Positions 38,019 through 48,900 of a DNA stretch of 64,000 nucleotides are shown here, piece by piece (the first letter of the stretch is position 1; every line of letters begins with the position of its first letter). Made by a program: the position numbers and the translations under genes. The notes under the pieces are model-generated. The model had not been told where the DNA came from, made no database searches, and was given only the letters and a program-made list of their open reading frames with translations. The stretch is from Sphingopyxis sp. (GTDB lineage Bacteria > Pseudomonadota > Alphaproteobacteria > Sphingomonadales > Sphingomonadaceae), in assembly GCA_030145715.1 (NCBI GenBank), contig JAIXHQ010000011.1, positions 28,433 through 92,432 of the forward strand, written 5' to 3'.

Positions 38019-38677
38019 AGCCCCGCCAGCAGCGGGACCAGTTCGTCATAATGGTCGATGACATGATCGGCGCCCAGGTCGTGCACGGGGCGATCGAGAA
38101 AGCCGAAACTGACCGCGATGCTGGGCAAGCCGGCATGTTTCGCCGCCGTTACGTCATAGATGCTGTCGCCGACGAAAATCGCGCGCCCGCCGCCGCATCT
38201 TTCGACCATCGCATGGATCGGTTCTGGCGCGGGTTTGCGGACATTCAACGTATCGCCGCCGACGATCGCGGCCATCCGGTCGGCAAGTCCCAACTCGTCG
38301 AGCAAGCGGCGCGCGAGATGTTCCGCCTTGTTCGTGACGACGGCGGTATGGACGCCCAGCGTATCGAGCCGGTCGAGCGCGGCGGGCACTCCGGCAAAGA
38401 CGCGGCTGTGGACGGCGATATGCGCTTCGTAAAAGCGCAGAAGTTCGGGATAGAGCCGGTCAACCGCGCCGTCGGGCACCCCGCCTGACGCCAGCAGGCC
38501 TTGCTCCAGCATATGCCGCGCGCCGCGTCCGATCATCGGCCGCACCGATGCCTTGGCCAGCGGAGCGCGGTCGATCAGCGCGAGCGCATGGTTCACCGCC
38601 GCGGCAAGGTCGCCCAGCGTGTCGACAAGCGTACCGTCAAGGTCAAAGCCGACGATCGCGAAAGGAAATCGGTTCAT
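38015..38677 (-). CDS. gph: phosphoglycolate phosphatase (HAD family)
   Basis: A 220-residue HAD hydrolase: motif I FDLDGTLVDT, cap domain with GRGARHMLEQGL, motif II VVTN, motif III lysine in RKPAPEP, and motif IV FVGDSIYDVTAAKHAG. This arrangement matches phosphoglycolate phosphatases that clear 2-phosphoglycolate from DNA repair or oxygenase reactions. It converges on the HPr-rel-A operon and diverges from glmU. Confidence 0.87.
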   Translation of the reverse strand: MNRFPFAIVGFDLDGTLVDTLGDLAAAVNHALALIDRAPLAKASVRPMIGRGARHMLEQGLLASGGVPDGAVDRLYPELLRFYEAHIAVHSRVFAGVPAALDRLDTLGVHTAVVTNKAEHLARRLLDELGLADRMAAIVGGDTLNVRKPAPEPIHAMVERCGGGRAIFVGDSIYDVTAAKHAGLPSIAVSFGFLDRPVHDLGADHVIDHYDELVPLLAGL

Positions 38678-38724
38678 CCCGGTCGCATGGCGCGATGTGC
38701 TGGAAACCGCAATGATTTGCTGGC

Positions 38725-40092
38725 ATGGCTCGCGGCATGAGCAACAGCATCGCCGCCATCATCCTTGCCGCCGGCAAGGGAACCCGCATGAAATCCGACC
38801 TGCACAAGGTTCTGCACCCGATCGCGGGAAGGCCGATGCTGCTCCACCTGATGGCCAGTTTTGCCGCGCTGTCGCCGGCGAAAACGGTGATCGTCGTAGG
38901 CGACAAGCGCGACCAGGTCGAAGCGGCGGTTGCACCCAGCGGCGCGCTGGTCGCGGTGCAGGATCAACAACTCGGCACCGCGCACGCTGCGCTGCAAGCG
39001 AAGGAAGCACTTGCCGGTTTCGACGGCCTTGTCCTCGTCTGTTTTGGCGATTGCCCGCTACTCACCGCCGACACGGTGCGCCGCCTGTGTGCGCCGCTGG
39101 AAAGCGGCGCGCGGGTCGCGGTACTGGGTTTTCGACCAAGCGACACCGCCGCCTATGGCCGGATCATCGCCGACGCCGATGGCAATGTAACGAAGATGGT
39201 CGAACATAAGGACGCCAGCGCCGAGGAACGGGCGGTCAATCTTTGCAATTCCGGGGTGATCGTGGCGTCGGCTGACGACATGTGGCGTCTGCTCGCAGCG
39301 GTCGGCAACGACAATGCGGCGGGCGAATATTATCTGCCTGACGTCGCCACCGGTGCGATCGCCGAGGGAAGCCGCGTCGCGGTCGTCGAGGCCGACGCCC
39401 AAGAGGTGGCGGGCGTCAACAGTCGCGCAGAACTCGCGGCGGCCGAAGCCGTGTGGCAAGCCCATAAGCGCGAAGAAGCGATGGCGGAAGGCGCATCGTT
39501 AAAGGCTCCCGACACCGTCTGGTTTTCATGGGATACGCAGATCGGCCGTGACGTGACGATCGAACCCAATGTGTTTTTCGGCCCCGGCGTCACCATCGCC
39601 GACGGGGTGAAGATCCGCGCCAATTGCCATATCGAGGGCGCGGAAATCGGAACGGGATGCGAAATTGGCCCCTTTGCGCGGCTGCGCCCCGGCACCGTGC
39701 TGGGTGAGAAAGCGAAGATCGGCAATTTCGTCGAAACGAAAAAGGCGGTCCTTGGCACGGGTGCGAAGGCGAACCATCTGACCTATCTGGGCGACGTGAC
39801 GGTCGGCGCGAACGCCAATATCGGCGCGGGCACCATCACCTGCAATTACGACGGATATTTCAAATATCGGACCGAGATCGGCGAACGCGCCTTCATCGGC
39901 AGCAACAGCGCGCTCGTCGCGCCGGTCAAGGTCGGCCGCGATGCGATCGTCGGTGCGGGCAGCACCGTGACCGCCGACGTGATGGACGGCGAACTGCGCC
40001 TTGTCAGGGCCGAACAGTCGGTCAAACCCGGCTGGGCCGACCGGTTCCACGACGCAATGCGCAAGAAGAAAGCGGCGGAGAAGAAGAAATGA
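38725..40092 (+). CDS. glmU: bifunctional GlmU (GlcN-1-P acetyltransferase / uridyltransferase)
   Basis: Acetylates glucosamine-1-phosphate and couples it to UTP, the last two steps to UDP-GlcNAc. The N-terminal pyrophosphorylase has IILAAGKGTRMKSDLHKVLHP, GTAHA and CFGDCPLL; the C-terminal left-handed beta-helix has ANCHIEGAEIGTGCEIGPFARLRP, NFVETKKA, NHLTYLGD and GAGTITCNYDG. A second ATG four codons in could be the true start. The downstream gene overlaps by four bases. Length 455 is normal. Confidence 0.94.
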   Translation: MARGMSNSIAAIILAAGKGTRMKSDLHKVLHPIAGRPMLLHLMASFAALSPAKTVIVVGDKRDQVEAAVAPSGALVAVQDQQLGTAHAALQAKEALAGFDGLVLVCFGDCPLLTADTVRRLCAPLESGARVAVLGFRPSDTAAYGRIIADADGNVTKMVEHKDASAEERAVNLCNSGVIVASADDMWRLLAAVGNDNAAGEYYLPDVATGAIAEGSRVAVVEADAQEVAGVNSRAELAAAEAVWQAHKREEAMAEGASLKAPDTVWFSWDTQIGRDVTIEPNVFFGPGVTIADGVKIRANCHIEGAEIGTGCEIGPFARLRPGTVLGEKAKIGNFVETKKAVLGTGAKANHLTYLGDVTVGANANIGAGTITCNYDGYFKYRTEIGERAFIGSNSALVAPVKVGRDAIVGAGSTVTADVMDGELRLVRAEQSVKPGWADRFHDAMRKKKAAEKKK

Positions 40093-40403
40093 GCGATCGC
40101 TACACCGACAAGCCGTTTCTGCGTTTCGTCGATGCCTGGGTGCTGAAGGCTATCGGCCATCTCGATGATGCGACCGAGGCCTATTGCAAGGCGATGGTGC
40201 CCCAGCTTCAGAAAAGCTTTGGCCTGACGGGAAGCTGGGAACGGATCGTCGAACAGCAGATGCGGTTTGGTCCCGAGCTGCCCGCGCAAATTCGCCAAAT
40301 CTGGGCGGATGGTCAGGCGCGGTTCGCCGACGCGAATGGCAAAGATGCCGATCCACGGCAATTTGCGATGATCTTCGTCGACCGGAATCTCCAGAAGGCT
40401 TGA
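40089..40403 (+). CDS. hypothetical protein
   Basis: A 104-residue soluble protein that I do not recognise. It starts on the glmU stop (ATGA), so it is translationally coupled to glmU. It has a helical pattern (FVDAWVLKAIGHLDDATEAY, VPQLQKSFG, IVEQQMRFGPELPAQIRQIW), no signal peptide, and ends ARFADANGKDADPRQFAMIF. The toxin-antitoxin operator follows 4 bases after its stop. Confidence 0.75.
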   Translation: MSDRYTDKPFLRFVDAWVLKAIGHLDDATEAYCKAMVPQLQKSFGLTGSWERIVEQQMRFGPELPAQIRQIWADGQARFADANGKDADPRQFAMIFVDRNLQKA

Positions 40404-40406
40404 TTT

Positions 40407-40430
40407 GATATCATGATATGATATCATGAT
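40407..40430 (+). promoter_or_regulatory. operator of the toxin-antitoxin operon
   Basis: An 11-base element GATATCATGAT occurs twice as direct repeats (40407-40417 and 40420-40430); bases 40410-40430 also form a perfect 21-base palindrome around a central G. The second copy ends 3 bases before the antitoxin start, where a ribosome site would be. Such symmetry is what ribbon-helix-helix antitoxins bind, so this is a probable autoregulatory operator. Confidence 0.75.
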
Positions 40431-40433
40431 TTA

Positions 40434-40658
40434 ATGCGCTTTCTGGCTGACATCCCCGACGCGGACGTCGAATGGCTCGATACGCTTGCGGCTCAGCAGG
40501 GCGTGTCGCGCGCCGAGCTGGTCCGCCGGGCGGTTGCCGCCTATCGCGCCGATGTGTCGGGTGACGCGATCGACAATGCGTTCGGCATCTGGCGCGGTCG
40601 TCCCGATATCGGCGACGGCCTGAAATATCAGCGGCGCCTGCGGGGGAAACGCGAATGA
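40434..40658 (+). CDS. ribbon-helix-helix antitoxin (VapB-like)
   Basis: A 74-residue protein with a CopG/Arc-type ribbon-helix-helix: a strand MRFLADIPDADVEWL, then the helices DTLAAQQGVSRAELVRRAVAAYR, and a C-terminal tail (IWRGRPDIGDGLKYQRR) likely to wrap the toxin. It stops inside the first codon of the PIN toxin gene (ATGA). No Shine-Dalgarno sequence is seen because the operator repeats fill that position. Confidence 0.85.
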   Translation: MRFLADIPDADVEWLDTLAAQQGVSRAELVRRAVAAYRADVSGDAIDNAFGIWRGRPDIGDGLKYQRRLRGKRE

Positions 40659-41023
40659 TCGACGCGCAGTTCGACAGCGATATCCTGATCGACGCATTGA
40701 ACGGCATCGATGCCGCGCGCTCCGAAATCCGCCGCGCCGGGCGCAAGAGCATCAGCCGTGTGAGCTGGACCGAAGTGATGTCCGCCGCCGATCCGCGATC
40801 GATCCGGCTGGTCGAGGCTTTTCTCGGCTGCTTCCAGGTCGAAGAGATCGGCGATGCCGTCGCGCGCCGGGCCGCCGCCCTCCGTGCTGAACGCAAGGGG
40901 CTGACATTGGCCGATGCTTTTGTCCTGGCGACCGCGCAGATCGGCGGCCGCATCCTCGTTACACGCAATATCAAGGTGTTTCCGGCATCGATGCCGGGTA
41001 TTCGCATTCCCTACACGCTCTAA
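40655..41023 (+). CDS. PIN-domain toxin (VapC-like)
   Basis: A 122-residue PIN-domain nuclease, a likely RNase toxin. Acidic catalytic residues visible are Asp7 (FDSDILIDAL), Glu40 (SWTEVMSA) and Asp87 (TLADAFVLATA). The usual fourth acid in the motif TRNxKDF is replaced by Val108 (TRNIKVF), which could weaken activity. It is coupled to the antitoxin gene and followed 15 bases later by glmS. Confidence 0.85.
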   Translation: MIDAQFDSDILIDALNGIDAARSEIRRAGRKSISRVSWTEVMSAADPRSIRLVEAFLGCFQVEEIGDAVARRAAALRAERKGLTLADAFVLATAQIGGRILVTRNIKVFPASMPGIRIPYTL

Positions 41024-41038
41024 TGAAAGCCAGACCCC

Positions 41039-42873
<1,835 letters not shown>

Positions 42874-42877
<4 letters not shown>

Positions 42878-43020
42878 TGTGGGAAACAGGCTGCCACTGT
42901 GGCGGCGTCTCGGTTTGGCTCGCCAAGGCGCCGGATGAACCTGCCGAGGGCAATTGCTTGCCTTGCTTCTCACACGGCCTCCTCTGGGCCTCTCATTCGT
43001 CGCACGACGTCATGCCCTGA
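42874..43020 (+). pseudogene. truncated GFA-family remnant
   Basis: An open frame of 48 codons that starts on the glmS stop (ATGA). It reads like the first third of a glutathione-dependent formaldehyde-activating (GFA) zinc protein: ETGCHCGGVSVWLAKAP with a CxC pair, then NCLPCFSHGLLWASHSS corresponding to the family NCSxCRRxGALWAYY block. The remaining two zinc cysteines and the C-terminal half are missing. It ends 4 bases before the HAD gene, so it may serve only to couple translation. Confidence 0.5.
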
Positions 43021-43024
43021 CGCC

Positions 43025-43684
43025 ATGCGCTTTGCCGCCATCATCTTCGATTTCGACGGCGTCATCGCCGACAGCGAGGTGCGCGCGAACCTGTCGCTGT
43101 CGGAAAGCCTGACCGCCGCGGGAATGCCGACGACCTATGACGAATGTCTGCGCGATTATTACGGCCATAATTGGCAGGAGACGCAGCGGCGGATCGAGGC
43201 GCGATTTGGCCGGGCGCTGCCCGCCGATTTCCGCGAGACGCACCGGACGCGGGCCCGCGCGCGTTTCATGGACGGGTTCGACGCCGTCCCCGGTGCGGCG
43301 GCCTTTCTCGACACGCTGGGGGCGATGCCGCGCGCGATCGCATCGTCCAGCCGCGCCGAATATATCGACTGGGCGCTCGGCCTTTTTGGCTTGCGCCATC
43401 ATTTCGACGGTCATGTCTACAGCGCCGACGGCTGGGTCCGCGGCAAACCGCATCCCGACATCTATCTTGCGGCCGCCAGCGGGATCGGGGCCGATCCGGC
43501 CGCCTGTCTGGCGGTGGAGGATTCGCCCACGGGGGCACAGGCCGCGCTGGCGGCGGGGATGACAGTAATCGGCTTTTGCGGCGCTGGCCACATCGTCGAT
43601 CGCGGCGCGCATGGGGATATGCTGCGCGCTGTTGGCGTGCATCGGCTTGCCTTTGGCTTTGAAGATATTAGCATCATGGCATGA
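43025..43684 (+). CDS. HAD family phosphatase (beta-phosphoglucomutase-like)
   Basis: A 219-residue HAD hydrolase with motif I FDFDGVIADSE, helical cap, motif II AIASSSR, lysine in RGKPHPDIYLAAA and motif IV VEDSPTGAQAALAAGM. The DFDGVIAD form is typical of sugar-phosphate phosphatases of the beta-phosphoglucomutase/YieH group. The ATG follows the GFA remnant. Exact substrate unknown; location after glmS allows a sugar-phosphate role. Confidence 0.85.
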   Translation: MRFAAIIFDFDGVIADSEVRANLSLSESLTAAGMPTTYDECLRDYYGHNWQETQRRIEARFGRALPADFRETHRTRARARFMDGFDAVPGAAAFLDTLGAMPRAIASSSRAEYIDWALGLFGLRHHFDGHVYSADGWVRGKPHPDIYLAAASGIGADPAACLAVEDSPTGAQAALAAGMTVIGFCGAGHIVDRGAHGDMLRAVGVHRLAFGFEDISIMA

Positions 43685-43723
43685 ACCGGCGCGGCACAGT
43701 CCGATGCCGCAAAGGAGAGAGCC

Positions 43724-44596
43724 ATGTGCAGCCATGAAACCGAAGCCGACCTGGACCGCGCCGGGATGCCGGTCGCGCGGCGCAGCTTTGCCGCGCTTGC
43801 GGGCGCCGGGGTGCTGATGGCGGCGCTCCCCACGCGCGCGATGGCGGGCAAGCCGGTCAAGGGCCGCGACGTCGAGATTGCGACGGCGGACGGCACCGCC
43901 GACGCCTATTTCGTCGCACCTGCGGAGGGGAAGCATCCGGGCGTTCTGGTGTGGCCCGACATCCGCGGGCTGCGTCCCTCCTTTCGCCAGATGGCCGACC
44001 GGCTGGCGGGGCAGGGCTATGCGGTGCTGACCGTCAATCCTTTCTATCGCTGGCAAAAATCGCCGGTCGTCGATGCGGCCAATGATTTCAGCGATCCGGC
44101 GGTCCGCGACAGGCTGTTCGGCTATTTGAAGCGGCTGACGAAGCCGCTCGTCGACATCGACGCGCGAAGCCACCTCGCCTTTCTCGACGCGCAGGCGGAG
44201 GTCGATACGGCACGCAAGCTGGGCACGACCGGCTATTGCATGGGCGGGCCGATGGTCATCTATACGGCGGCGCTGAATCCCGATCGCGTCGGGGCGGCGG
44301 CCAGTTTTCACGGCGTCAGCCTTGCGAACGACAAGCCCGACAGCCCCCATCTGCTGATCCCCGGAACCGGCGCGGGCTATTTATTCGCGATTGCCGACAA
44401 TGACGACAAGGATGCACCGGACGAAAAGCTGCGGCTAAAGGCGGTGCTGGAACCGCGCCGACAGTGGCACGAGGTCGAGGTGTATCAGGGCGCGATGCAC
44501 GGTTGGTGCCCGCCCGACGGGCGCGCCTATAATGAGGTGGCGGCCGAAAAGGCATGGGCGCGCATGCTCGCGCTGTTCAGGGCCGAACTGATCTGA
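43724..44596 (+). CDS. dienelactone hydrolase family protein, Tat signal
   Basis: A 290-residue alpha/beta-hydrolase. A twin-arginine signal (VARRSFAALAGAGVLMAALP, cleavage near AMA) directs it to the periplasm. The nucleophile is the cysteine of GYCMGG (dienelactone hydrolase type rather than serine), and the catalytic histidine lies in GAMHGW. AAGGAGAG precedes the ATG. The real substrate is unknown. Confidence 0.87.
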   Translation: MCSHETEADLDRAGMPVARRSFAALAGAGVLMAALPTRAMAGKPVKGRDVEIATADGTADAYFVAPAEGKHPGVLVWPDIRGLRPSFRQMADRLAGQGYAVLTVNPFYRWQKSPVVDAANDFSDPAVRDRLFGYLKRLTKPLVDIDARSHLAFLDAQAEVDTARKLGTTGYCMGGPMVIYTAALNPDRVGAAASFHGVSLANDKPDSPHLLIPGTGAGYLFAIADNDDKDAPDEKLRLKAVLEPRRQWHEVEVYQGAMHGWCPPDGRAYNEVAAEKAWARMLALFRAELI

Positions 44597-44656
44597 CGCG
44601 CCAACTATCCGGTCATGCGCCGCGAACCGATTTCACTCGCGGCGAACGGGCTTCGT

Positions 44657-45112
44657 TCAGCCGCCGCTGGCGGCATAGCTGGCATAGACCCGCTGGCCGC
44701 CGGGGCCAAAGGTCATGACCTGATAGGCTTCGCGATGGTCGCCATGCTCCATGCCCGGCGATCCCGTCGGCATCCCGGCGACGGCCAGGCCCTTCACCCC
44801 CTTGGGCTTTTCGCGCAGCAGGCGGGCTATTTCCCTGGCGGGCACATGCCCCTCGATCACATAGCCGTCGATGACGACGGTATGGCAACTGCGCAGCGCC
44901 GCGGGCACGGCCTGCTTGTCCTTGACGGCGTCCATGTCGGGCGCATTCACGACGGCCGCTTTCTGATCGAAAGCGCCTTTCACCTGTTCCAGCCATTTCA
45001 GGCAGCATCCACAGCCCGCATCGCGGAACATCGTCGGGCTCGCGGCATGGGCCGTGCCGATGACGGCGGACAAGGCGGCGAGCGCGAAAAGGGCGCGGCG
45101 GGCACGGGGCAT
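44657..45112 (-). CDS. DUF411 exported protein, putative metal binding
   Basis: A 151-residue periplasmic protein with a signal peptide ending AHAAS. The DUF411 pattern is clear: MFRDAGCGCCLKWLEQVK with the CxxC-like CGCC, LRSCHTVVIDGYVIEGHVP, and VAGMPTGSPGMEHGD. Members are often found with copper-handling genes, though none is seen here. The ATG at MPRARR is preceded by CAGGAG; the upstream extension would not form a signal peptide. Confidence 0.88.
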   Translation of the reverse strand: MPRARRALFALAALSAVIGTAHAASPTMFRDAGCGCCLKWLEQVKGAFDQKAAVVNAPDMDAVKDKQAVPAALRSCHTVVIDGYVIEGHVPAREIARLLREKPKGVKGLAVAGMPTGSPGMEHGDHREAYQVMTFGPGGQRVYASYAASGG

Positions 45113-45174
45113 GGCAAACTCCTGGGGACTGAAGCGACGAGGATAACTTGGAAACGACCGCGGTGCAAAGGCGG

Positions 45175-46191
45175 TCATCCCATCGGGTAGAGTATGTCCT
45201 TGCCGACCTTGTGCAGCGCCTTCATCACATCGTCGGTCAGCACCAGTTCCATCGCATCGAGAATCGGCTGGACCTGATCGTCGGCGCTGACCCCGACGAT
45301 CGTCGAGGCGACGAAATCATGCTGTTTCGACCAGGCGGTCGCCATCGTCACCGGGTGCAGTCCGGCGTCCTCTGCAATCGCCAGATAGCGTTCGGTCGCG
45401 GCCAGGCTCTTGTCGTTGACGAAACGGCGCCCCATCGTCGCCTGTCGCCCCTCCATGCCAAGATAGCGTGAAAAGCGCGCGCCCTCCGGCCGGGCGCCGC
45501 CCTGATATTTGCCCGATAACACCCCACCGGCAAGCGGCGAATAGGGGATCAGGCTGACGCCTTCCTGGCGGCACACCTGCGCCAGTTCATCTTCGAAACG
45601 GCGGTTGTTGAGGCTGAAATTATTCTGGATCGTGTGATAACGCGCGCCGCCCAGCCGGTCGGACGCCGCAAGCGATTTCATCAACCCCCAGCTCGTCTCG
45701 TTCGAACAGCCAAGGACGCGGACCTTGCCGACGCGGACGAGTTCGTCGAGCGCGTCCATCATCTCGTCATAGGGGGCGTCATGGTCGGGCCAATGCGTTT
45801 GATAAAGGTCGACATAGTCGGTCTGAAGCCGGGTCAGGCTGTCGTCGATCGCCTGCATGATATTCTTGCGGTCGAGCGCGGTCATGCCGTTCCGGCACGG
45901 CGATTTGAACCAGACGTGGCTCGGCCCCGACACTTTCGTCGCCATGATGATCGCGTCGCGCGGCTTTGTCTTCATCCAGCGCCCGACGATCTCTTCGGTG
46001 CGGCCCACCCATTTGACGTCGGGGGGCACCGGATAGCCCTCTGCCGTGTCATAGAAATTGATCCCGGCATCGAAACAGCGGTCGAGGACGCGAAAGGCCT
46101 CGGTCTCGTCGGCCTGACTGCCAAAGGTCATCGTTCCCATGCAAATATCGGATACATGGATGGCGCTTTTGCCAAGGCGGCGGCTGGTCAT
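45175..46191 (-). CDS. aldo/keto reductase
   Basis: A 338-residue NADPH-dependent reductase with a TIM-barrel: MGTMTFG, the catalytic set Asp-Tyr (NFYDTAEGYP), the lysine in MATKVSG and the histidine in YQTHWPDHD, and VSADDQVQPILDAMELV for cofactor binding near the end. This layout is of the Tas/YajO-like group. GGAGA precedes the ATG. Substrate unknown. Confidence 0.9.
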   Translation of the reverse strand: MTSRRLGKSAIHVSDICMGTMTFGSQADETEAFRVLDRCFDAGINFYDTAEGYPVPPDVKWVGRTEEIVGRWMKTKPRDAIIMATKVSGPSHVWFKSPCRNGMTALDRKNIMQAIDDSLTRLQTDYVDLYQTHWPDHDAPYDEMMDALDELVRVGKVRVLGCSNETSWGLMKSLAASDRLGGARYHTIQNNFSLNNRRFEDELAQVCRQEGVSLIPYSPLAGGVLSGKYQGGARPEGARFSRYLGMEGRQATMGRRFVNDKSLAATERYLAIAEDAGLHPVTMATAWSKQHDFVASTIVGVSADDQVQPILDAMELVLTDDVMKALHKVGKDILYPMG

Positions 46192-46248
46192 ATGATGGTC
46201 TCCGCTGGATGGAGTGCCGTGCATAGGTTGCGCGTTGCAACCTTGCAA

Positions 46249-46839
46249 TCAGATCAGCAGCGCCAGCGATCCCACCAGCAGCGCCGCCATCGTCCAGTTG
46301 AAGGCGCGAAGCCGGGCAGGACTCGACAGCCAGCCGCGCAGCATCTGGCCCATCACCGCCCATAGGCTGGTCGAGGGCAGGTTGATAATGCCGAAAATGA
46401 CCGCGACCAGCAGCACCGCGCCGAAATTGCGATCCGGCGCATAAAGCGCGATCGCCGACAGGGCCATGGACCATGCCTTTGGATTGACCCATTGGAACAG
46501 CACCGCTTGGGTAAAAGTGATCGGCTTGCTGCGCGCGCTGCGTGTCGTGTCGGGCGCCCCGGCATTGGCGATCTTCCACGCGAGCCACAGAAGATAGGCG
46601 ACGCTGACGACCTTCAGCACGATATGCAGCACGGGGAACAGGTCGAACAATCCCATCAGTCCGACGCCGACCATCGTGATCATCAGGGTAAAGCCAACGC
46701 CGACGCCCAGGGCATGGGGAACGGTGCGGCGCAGCCCGAAATTGGCGCCCGACGCCATCAGCATCATATTGTTCGGTCCCGGCGTGATCGAAGAGACGAG
46801 GGCAAAGGCGGAGAGGGCCACGAGCGTGCTTTGGTTCAT
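46249..46839 (-). CDS. LysE/RhtB family amino acid exporter
   Basis: A 196-residue membrane protein with about six hydrophobic segments and the family signature SSITPGPNNMMLMASGANFG near the N-terminus, and VLFQWVNPKAWSMAL in the middle. It is expected to export an amino acid or derivative. It is divergently placed from an Lrp-type regulator, the usual arrangement for regulated LysE-type exporters. Confidence 0.88.
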   Translation of the reverse strand: MNQSTLVALSAFALVSSITPGPNNMMLMASGANFGLRRTVPHALGVGVGFTLMITMVGVGLMGLFDLFPVLHIVLKVVSVAYLLWLAWKIANAGAPDTTRSARSKPITFTQAVLFQWVNPKAWSMALSAIALYAPDRNFGAVLLVAVIFGIINLPSTSLWAVMGQMLRGWLSSPARLRAFNWTMAALLVGSLALLI

Positions 46840-46903
46840 GCGCGCAATATAAAATGTTTTCAGGCGCCGTGCATTGCAAACATGGCCCGTGATCGCATAG
46901 AAT
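46840..46903. promoter_or_regulatory. short divergent promoter region between LysE and Lrp genes
   Basis: A 64-base AT-richer gap shared by the exporter and the Lrp-type gene. GCAATAT occurs near each end (46843 and just past the regulator start), the kind of repeated AT-rich element that Lrp-family proteins bind. Binding is inferred from arrangement. Confidence 0.4.
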
Positions 46904-47365
46904 ATGCAATATATGGGCAAGATTGATGCCATAGGCCGCAGGATATTGCAGGAGCTGTCGCGCGACGGGCGAATCTCCAACCTCGAACTGGCCGATCGCG
47001 TCGGCCTTTCTCCCTCGGCCTGTTTGCGGCGCGTGCAGGAACTGGAACGCAGCGGCGTCATCAAGGGCTATCGGGCCGTCATCGACCCGGCGAAACTCGG
47101 CCTGACCTTTCTCGCCTATGTAACGGTCGGCCTGTCGTCGCATACGAAAAAGGCGCAGGCCGATTTCGAACTGGCGATGGCGGGCGCGCCGCAGGTGCGC
47201 GAGTGCCACAATATCACCGGCACCATCGAATATCTTTTGCGCGTCGAGACCGAGGATCTTGTCTCCTACAAACATTTTCACACCGAAATCCTGGGCGTCC
47301 TGCCGCAGGTCCATTCGATCACGACCTATGTGCTGATGGAATCATCAAAGGATGAGCGGGCATGA
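46904..47365 (+). CDS. Lrp/AsnC family transcriptional regulator
   Basis: A 153-residue regulator: N-terminal helix-turn-helix (LQELSRDGRISNLELADRVGLSPSACLRRVQELERSG) and a C-terminal RAM ligand domain (FLAYVTVGL, CHNITGTIEYLLRVETEDL). A second ATG three codons in is also possible. It likely senses an amino acid and controls the divergent LysE exporter and itself. Confidence 0.9.
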   Translation: MQYMGKIDAIGRRILQELSRDGRISNLELADRVGLSPSACLRRVQELERSGVIKGYRAVIDPAKLGLTFLAYVTVGLSSHTKKAQADFELAMAGAPQVRECHNITGTIEYLLRVETEDLVSYKHFHTEILGVLPQVHSITTYVLMESSKDERA

Positions 47366-47431
47366 CTTTTCTTGCCCTTTGGGCGACGCCCTGCGCTTGA
47401 ACCTGACGGGCCGCGACCGCATATCGGTTTC

Positions 47432-48439
47432 ATGACGAAACTCTCCTTCCTCGACCTCGTGCCCGTGACCGATAGCGGCACGATCGCCGGGTCGCTCGCC
47501 AACGCCGCCGACCTTGCCGCCCATGCCGAAACGCTTGGCTATGCGCGTTACTGGGTTGCGGAACATCATGGCATGGCCGGCATCGCCAGCGCCGCCACAT
47601 CGGTTGTGCTGGCGCATATCGGACAGGCGACCTCGACCATCCGCATCGGTGCGGGCGGCATCATGCTGCCCAATCATGCGCCGATGGTGATCGCCGAACA
47701 ATTCGGCACGCTGGAGGCGCTGTTTCCCGGTCGCGTCGATCTGGGTCTGGGCCGCGCGCCGGGGTCCGATGGCGTGGTGGCCCGCGCCCTTCGCCGTAAC
47801 CTGGCGAGCGACGAGCGGCAATTCCCGCAGGATGTGGTCGAGTTGCAGGCGTTCCTTGCCGGCGACGATCGGCTGGGCATTCGCGCCGTGCCGGGCGAGG
47901 GAACGAACGTGCCGCTGTGGATTCTGGGATCGAGCCTGTTCGGGGCGCAGCTCGCCGCGATGCTCGGGCTGCCCTATGCCTTCGCCAGCCATTTCGCGCC
48001 CGACGCGCTGGACGAGGCACTCGCCATCTATCGCCGACAGTTCAAACCTTCGGCACAGCTTGACCGCCCCTATGCGGCGGCGGCATTCAACGCCTTTGCC
48101 GCCGATACGCGCGAAGAGGCCGAACTGCTCGCCTCGTCGCAGCAACAGGCATTCGTGGCGCTCCGCACCGGCAATCCCGGCAAGATGAAGCCGCCGCTTG
48201 CGGGCTATAAAGACAGCCTGCCGCCCAATGCGCGCGCGATCCTCGACCATGTCCTGCAATGTTCCGCCGTCGGTACGGCCGATGACATTGCGGCGGGACT
48301 GCGCGCCTTTGTCGACCGGACGGGCGTCGACGAGGTGATCGTCGCATCGTCGATGTACGATCATGATGCGCGCAAACACTCGCTGGCGCTGACGATGGAG
48401 GCCGCGGCGACGGCGGGCTATTTCGCGGCGGAGTCCTGA
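47432..48439 (+). CDS. LLM class flavin-dependent oxidoreductase
   Basis: A 335-residue luciferase-like flavoprotein of the MsnO8 type: [59 protein letters not shown] and [10 protein letters not shown]. It is expected to use FMN and an unknown organic substrate. Its 3' end overlaps the convergent DUF421 gene by 22 bases. Confidence 0.9.
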   Translation: MTKLSFLDLVPVTDSGTIAGSLANAADLAAHAETLGYARYWVAEHHGMAGIASAATSVVLAHIGQATSTIRIGAGGIMLPNHAPMVIAEQFGTLEALFPGRVDLGLGRAPGSDGVVARALRRNLASDERQFPQDVVELQAFLAGDDRLGIRAVPGEGTNVPLWILGSSLFGAQLAAMLGLPYAFASHFAPDALDEALAIYRRQFKPSAQLDRPYAAAAFNAFAADTREEAELLASSQQQAFVALRTGNPGKMKPPLAGYKDSLPPNARAILDHVLQCSAVGTADDIAAGLRAFVDRTGVDEVIVASSMYDHDARKHSLALTMEAAATAGYFAAES

Positions 48440-48900
48440 TCGCTCTGGCGGCTGTCGCCCGCATCGCGCCTGATGAAGCTGATCTTGCCTTGCGGTTCCA
48501 ATATCGCCCAGGCGACCTGGTCGATATGCGCGATGCCCGCCAGCCGCATTTCGGATTCGACCTCTGCGCGGGTCAGCCGGTCACGGCGCAGATTGTCCTC
48601 CCACAATTTTCCGTCGCGGATGACGATTATCGGACGGCCTTCGAGCGGGTCCTTGAGTCGCGGAAACAGATAGCTGGCCCAGCTCAGCACCACGCCCCAA
48701 AAGGCGAAGGTCGAAATCGCCAATGTCGCTCCCGTCACGCTGAAGTCGTTATGCGTGACGCCCTGCTGGATCAGGTCGCCCATGACGACGAGCACGACCA
48801 GTTCGAACGGCGTCAACTGGCCAAGCTCACGCTTGCCGAGCAGGCGCAGCAGCGCGAAAAGGACGACGAACATGGCCGTGGCGCGAAGGACGATATCCAT
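48418..48900 (-). CDS. DUF421 (YetF-like) membrane protein
   Basis: A 160-residue protein with two to three N-terminal membrane helices ([39 protein letters not shown]), then a soluble domain with [32 protein letters not shown], typical of DUF421. Bacillus relatives act in spore or envelope stress; the role here is unknown. It overlaps its upstream neighbour by one base, so they are cotranscribed. Confidence 0.88.
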   Translation of the reverse strand: MDIVLRATAMFVVLFALLRLLGKRELGQLTPFELVVLVVMGDLIQQGVTHNDFSVTGATLAISTFAFWGVVLSWASYLFPRLKDPLEGRPIIVIRDGKLWEDNLRRDRLTRAEVESEMRLAGIAHIDQVAWAILEPQGKISFIRRDAGDSRQSDQDSAAK

